A stretch of 64,000 nt of DNA, from positions 1,198,040 to 1,262,039 of the forward strand of contig CAADRB010000015.1 of assembly GCA_900708905.1 (NCBI GenBank), given 5' to 3'. Below are positions 53,401 to 59,400 of this stretch, piece after piece. Below the pieces are notes generated by a model. That model was not told where the DNA came from. It searched no databases and saw nothing but the letters and a program-made list of their open reading frames with translations. Source of the DNA: Hymenolepis diminuta. Taxonomy: Eukaryota; Platyhelminthes; Cestoda; Cyclophyllidea; Hymenolepididae. The stretch's first letter is position 1; the number at the start of each line of letters is the position of its first letter. The translations under genes and the position numbers were made by a program.

Positions 53401-56400
53401 AATGACTACTGCAATAACTTAACTTGCTACTCTGATAATCCAAAAACCCAAAAAAGGAAAAATAGAGTTATATGATAAAACATAACTAATGAGAACTAGT
53501 TTGCAGAAGTTCTGTGGCGCCTATAGAAGTGAAACTTGTCTCTAATCAAAGTAACTTTCAGAACAGCTGGATAATTTAAGTCCAGAACTGGTAATAGGGG
53601 TTTTTAAATCAGATTGAGGTTAGGACACTGAGGGTATTTCGATGAACGCTAATATATAGGAGGCATCGCAATTAACTGCTAATACTTAAGTATTCAGAGT
53701 CTAGTTTTGACACCTCCGTAAATTACTGCATCATAGTCTTCTATAAAGACAAATTAAGAACTCGTTAGTCTGAGTAATCGATTCGGAGATATCAAATGAT
53801 TCAAACACACGAACCAAGACATATCACTTTCCTTCCTTCATTCTTGAGTCACTGTTTTAGTATTTGCACATAAACAACTAACTAGAGGATGTTTCTTATC
53901 GTTCAAAGCATAAAATAGAAAAAAGAATTTGGTTGGAGAAAGATATTGTATGAGTCTCGGAATATAGTAAAGCGAATATGAAAAGGTTCAGAGTCAAAAC
54001 CGAAATGTTATTTTCTTCTGTCTAGCTCGAGATGTTGTGATTGCTGCTATTCTTGGAGCCGATGAATTCGCTATGTCGACAGCACCACTGATCGCATTGG
54101 GGTGTACAATGATGCGTAAGTGCCATCTCAACACCTGTCCTGTGGGCATCTGCACACAAGATCCAGTACTTCGCAAGAAATTCGCTGGCGAACCTGAACA
54201 TCTCATCAACTACCTCTTTCTTCTTGCTGAAGATATTCGCCAGATTTTGGCAAAGTTAGGTTGCACCAGACTTAATGATATTACTGGACGCACTGAGCTC
54301 CTTAGAGTAAGTTTGTTAAATAGGAATGGAGTACTTAATTCTTAGATAGTATTTTACAAATTACGATTGTGGGGGNNNNNNNNNNNNNNNNNNNNNNNNN
54401 GGAATACAAGTGTTAGAAATTAGGCCAAGCAAAAGTCCAGAAATCGGTTTTTTAAACTTTTTGGCTAAGAATTCTAAAACTTGCTTAAGCTATCACTCTT
54501 TTAGCTTATTAAAATCTTTACCATACGATAAAAACGGAGAGTGGGCAAGAATATAGAAACAAGGTTTGTGAGAGAGAAATCTAGAGGGAAATGGGGGCAA
54601 GAAAATTGGTAGCTAGGTCGGGGTTTGGAAGGTGAAAGGAGACAAATAATCTGAGGGAACGACGGCCCTATACGAGTACACTGAGGGGATTTCAGGGAGC
54701 ACTTCAGCTGTGGGTCGATTAAATGACTTCCAAGTCCATTTATGATAGTGTTTTCAACATTCGTCTGTAGTCAAGGCATTATTAGGCTGGTTAAAAATTG
54801 TAACCCTAACATTCTCTCTCCCCCCCCCCCCTTTAATTAACCAAGCTTAATCTGTAAATTTGGCCATTCTGCTTCGAACACCTGACTTCACAGATCATAC
54901 TGCTAACCACTGCGCCGCTGGTTCATGGAACCATTAAAACTCAACCCAGTGTAAATTTCCGAATGAATCCTCCATCTTAATTAAGATCACAACAATTCTG
55001 AATCACTGCGGTGCTGGTTATGTTTGAATTTTAGGAATAAGAGTTTCACTAAACATAATACAATGCTAATTTTCTGTTTTGTTTCAAATCCATTCATTCA
55101 TTTTTAGCAACGAAGTGATCATACCAATGAAAAGACAGCCCTCCTGGATCTCTCCCCACTTCTTGCAATGCCCGTTTCACCTTTCAAGGACCTCATTTTC
55201 GATCAGCGTCCACCAGGTCTCCTTGTGTGGGACTCCATGGCCTCTATGGATCTAATTGAGGCACCCCTCCACTGCGGTTTCGGTGGTATTAGCATGGAGG
55301 CTTCGCCAACCCTCCGTTTGGCTCGTTCCCTCCCTCCAGACAGGCACTGGGACAGACGTCTCCTCATTGCTGCCATTAGTCTCATTGAGACACCACTTGG
55401 ACCAGACGGCAAGGATGAGGATGTTATGCCAGTTGTTCGTATATCTGGGACTATCACCAATGAGGATCGAGCATTTGGTGCTTCACTAAGCTACGCAATC
55501 TCGAAGAGATTCCAGGAAGAAGGATTCCCGAAGACTCGCAGACTTGAAGTATGCGTGCTTGAATTCTTTTAATTTATTATTTCATTTATCATGACAGAGG
55601 AAAAGTTATGTAATTTTCATCATGGGGGAAACACCCAAACATGTAGTGAGGGAAAGTTCACCAGGAGAGAGTATTTAGACAACAGAAGTGTGAGTCAAGG
55701 AATCAGGAAACCTCTACTTCATTTGAGCTCCAGAATCATCAAACTGACTGGGTTTACAACTTGAAGTTCCCTCTGATTTATTCATTTTTCATTATCGTGC
55801 TCTGCGTCAGAAACTTTCAGCAGACATGCTCTTTTCCCATATTTATTGTAGCACACATCTATCTAGACAAGATTTTCGATTCTCCTTTTTTCTACACCTC
55901 TCCCGTTTCATTTAAAATTACATATCCGCTCATACCTCACGTGCGTTCTTGCTCAAATGATTCATAAACTATCTCTGTATTTCTACTCACACACACGCGG
56001 GCTTACGCTTGTTATTTACCGACTCCTACGCTTCCCTCTTATCTCCCCTCTCTCTCATTCATTTGAATCCGCCAGTGCTTCTTCATTTCACTTTCATTTC
56101 CAGAGATGATGACACCGGAACTTCATACACAGATTTCAGTTTTAGTGAACGTTTGATAATGCGAGGAATAGAATTCTTTGTAGAACTCATGATCCAAATT
56201 CCTTCTTTTTCGCTAAACACTTATTTAACCTTAATCAATCACGGACAATTTCTCTAATGTCTTATCTCTTCTGTGAGGACTTGCTCAGAGATTTAGTCTT
56301 CGTCTTTTTAATTATGTGGTAAAGTCCTTCTGGGGGACTTTTTCTGCTAGGACTTTAATGTTCATTTGTCTCTTGCTGTACAAACCTAACATTATTCTGA

Positions 56401-59400
56401 ACGCCTTCAATACATAAGCACGATCTCTATCACCACATAAACATGGTTTGCTTTTTTCTGACAGGTCAACCTGCGAGGCCATGCAGGTCAATCCTTCTGC
56501 GCCTTCCTGGCACCAGGAGTATACGTGATGCTGACTGGTGATGCTAACGACTACGTGGCCAAAGGTCTCTCTGGTGGTAAAGTGACAATTGTTCCAGCGG
56601 GACGTCTGCTTACCAAGAATTTCCACTCAGAAGATCATATCATTGTGGGCAACGCCTGTCTCTATGGCGCTATCGAAGGTCGGGTCTTCATTCGTGGTCA
56701 GGCTGCTGAAAGATTTTGTGTGAGGAATTCTGGAGCAACCGTTGTGGCTGAAGGTGAGGTCAAGTTTAGTTTATTTTCACTCCGGTTAGCACAGCCAATA
56801 TTTTTTCCGAATTTTTTGACATTTATGTTGAGTTTTGACCTTATTGATAATCTGTAAATAGAAAGAGCAGATTAGCTAAAGTATTATTATTTTGATCCTC
56901 ACCAAAACGAAGATGGAAGAAGACAGAGCCGAGACAGAAGACCGTTATTTTAAAGAACTGATAGATATTCGTCAGTAAAGTGAAGCGAACAAGGTTTATG
57001 AAAGTTCAATGTGGATAATATGATCACCGTAGTGGCTATTATGCTCGTCTGTAAAGTCAGGGGCAGCAGGTTCGATGCCCATTGGTGGGCACCCATTGGT
57101 GAGTGTAATGGCCAATTGCGCCAGTCAAACCTGTGACAGGTAGCAGATATGAGGTTTCCCATGAAGACTATGAGGCCCCTCCTCTTTCCAAATGTATATT
57201 GGGGTACAATAGGTGATTGAATATTTAAATTGGAAGTGACGACACTTGGTAGAGCATATAGCGCCAGCCACAGTTCAACTCAACTAAGGTCGCTGCTCAC
57301 CGATGACCGAAATTCGTCATGCTTTTAGCCTTGTTGCACGCTTAGGGGTAGTGCGTCTTAAAATTGTTCCATGTAATTATTTTAATCCCATGACAAGGCA
57401 AAAATTTAATAAGTTTCGATCATGTGATATCGGCTGAATGCGCAGAATACCATAATATTCAACTCAGGTATTGAAACGGGATCGAATAGGAGTATATAAT
57501 AAGGTCAGTATGAAAAGCGTTTTAACTTATTTCAATTATACAGGGATTGAGTCGTACACCTTCCTAATATCCAAATATTTCGAGGCTCAAATAATATGAT
57601 TTGATACCTAGGTTTCTTGAGTGAGTTCATAGCTGCAATACTTAGAGCTTTGTGACGGTTGACTTAATTGAATAATTTGTCATACTTCTTTGGTTAACTT
57701 GAACCTTGCGGCCACAAGCAAGTAGATGAGACTGGTAAAGGCACCTTAAACATAACAACAGATCTCACCAAAGTTCACTCTATCGATTTATTTCGCTTGT
57801 AATTTTCCCACCAAATAATTCGCCTATTTTGATTTTTCTTTAACTTTAATCCTAGAATAAGTGAGATTGTCACAGTTTGATACAACAACGACTGGCTTAA
57901 AATATTGGAGTAAGTCTAGACAAAGAGTTGCATGATGATTACAAGAGTGAGATATTCTGGGTGTCATGTACTAATAATATATGCATTCTTTTCCTCTGAA
58001 CAGGTTGTGGTGACCACGGTTGCGAGTACATGACCGGAGGTCGCGTGGTTCTTCTGGGTCGTTCAGGTCGAAACTTCGCTGCGGGTATGTCTGGTGGCTT
58101 AGCCTTTGTCTACGACGCTGATCTTGTCTTCAAGGCTCGCTGTAACACTCAGAGCGTCACTCTAATCGACATGGATAATGAAAATGAGCATGCCAATTGG
58201 CTGGCTACTATCATCAAGGCATTCTTTGATGAGACTGGTTCTCTGGTATGTTGTATCTTCAGATTTTTAATAACATTATTTTATGTCCTAAATGTCAAAA
58301 TATAAAGTCATAATGACCTATTCGGTATAGTTGGAGGATAAAGCCATTCTGATATAGGCAATTGCTTAAGCACATTTTTATTCATTTCTCCTTATAATTT
58401 CAGTATATATAATATAAGAACCCGTTTTAGAACAGTTTGGGATTGCTAAAATGCGACTGCATCTCTTGTCGTTAGAAGCGTGATCTATAAAAAAACATTA
58501 TAGATATGGTAATATAGAATGAAAGGACGTAAAGGCCTAGTGGAATAAGGACAGACCAAGAAGCATTTAGTAGAATAGGAACAAGAAGAAGCAATAATTA
58601 CTTCCGTCAGCAGAGGCACGGAATTGTGGTCGATTATATTTCGAGGCTTAATTTCTCATTGGTCCACTGTATGCGGATGTCGGTCTGTGTTCTGACACGA
58701 CTAGGGAGATGGCTAACTCAGCTTATTTTCAATTCCTGTGTAGCAACGTATTTGATAGCTTACAGAACACTGTAAAATCCCTGAAACCATACGAAATAGG
58801 CTACAATTTGGGTGTTGACAAAATATACTTTAAAAAATTTGCTATAGTATTACACTTTTAATTTCCAAGAAATTCACCGCGAACAAGACTGAGATGAGAC
58901 AGGTTACAGTGAGAAAGACAATGTCTTCGATGAGTACCTCGTTGAGAAATTATGTAGGTAGAAGAGTGAATCAAAGATGAAAGCAATTAGTTGAGATTCA
59001 AAATCTAGCTTAAGAGGATGGCTGACAATCGACATGTCATAAGTATATTACTGATATCATTTCCCATTTTAGATTGCACGTCAAATTCTCAGACACTGGG
59101 ATACCGAAGTCAAAAACTTCGTTCTCGTCTTCCCCAACGACTATCTTAGAGCACTACAAGAGATGGCTGCAGCTAAAGAGAATGGAACTGCCACTACAGT
59201 GGAACCAGACAAAGCTGACAAGGTTGTGCCTCCTGATGATGAAGATGCTGTGGCGGCAGCTGCCGTCAGAGCCGTTGGAGTAAATCGACACTTTACTTAA
59301 ATGATATAAGTAATTGATATGTTTACAAATTTGAAATTCGCTCATTTTCTTCATAGGATAGCACCAAGAATGGTGATATAGAGGATGCACTACCGAATGG

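Larger units (their letters stand above)
54307..55107 (+). other. GOGAT intron 16 (0.8 kb) with assembly gap and SINE-like copy
   Basis: GTAAGT to ATTTTTAG. Holds a 25-base run of N at 54376-54400, a 12-base C run at 54820-54831, and a minus-strand SINE-like copy at 54861-54935. Confidence 0.7.

Noticed and set aside
55203..55460. 85-codon minus-strand frame over exon 17, and similar antisense frames over exons 13, 16 and 24
   Set aside because: They are shadows of well-conserved coding exons on the plus strand.
57025..57180. A functional tRNA gene
   Set aside because: B-box is good but the cloverleaf stems do not pair and the unit repeats elsewhere with divergence, so a SINE-like repeat is the better reading.
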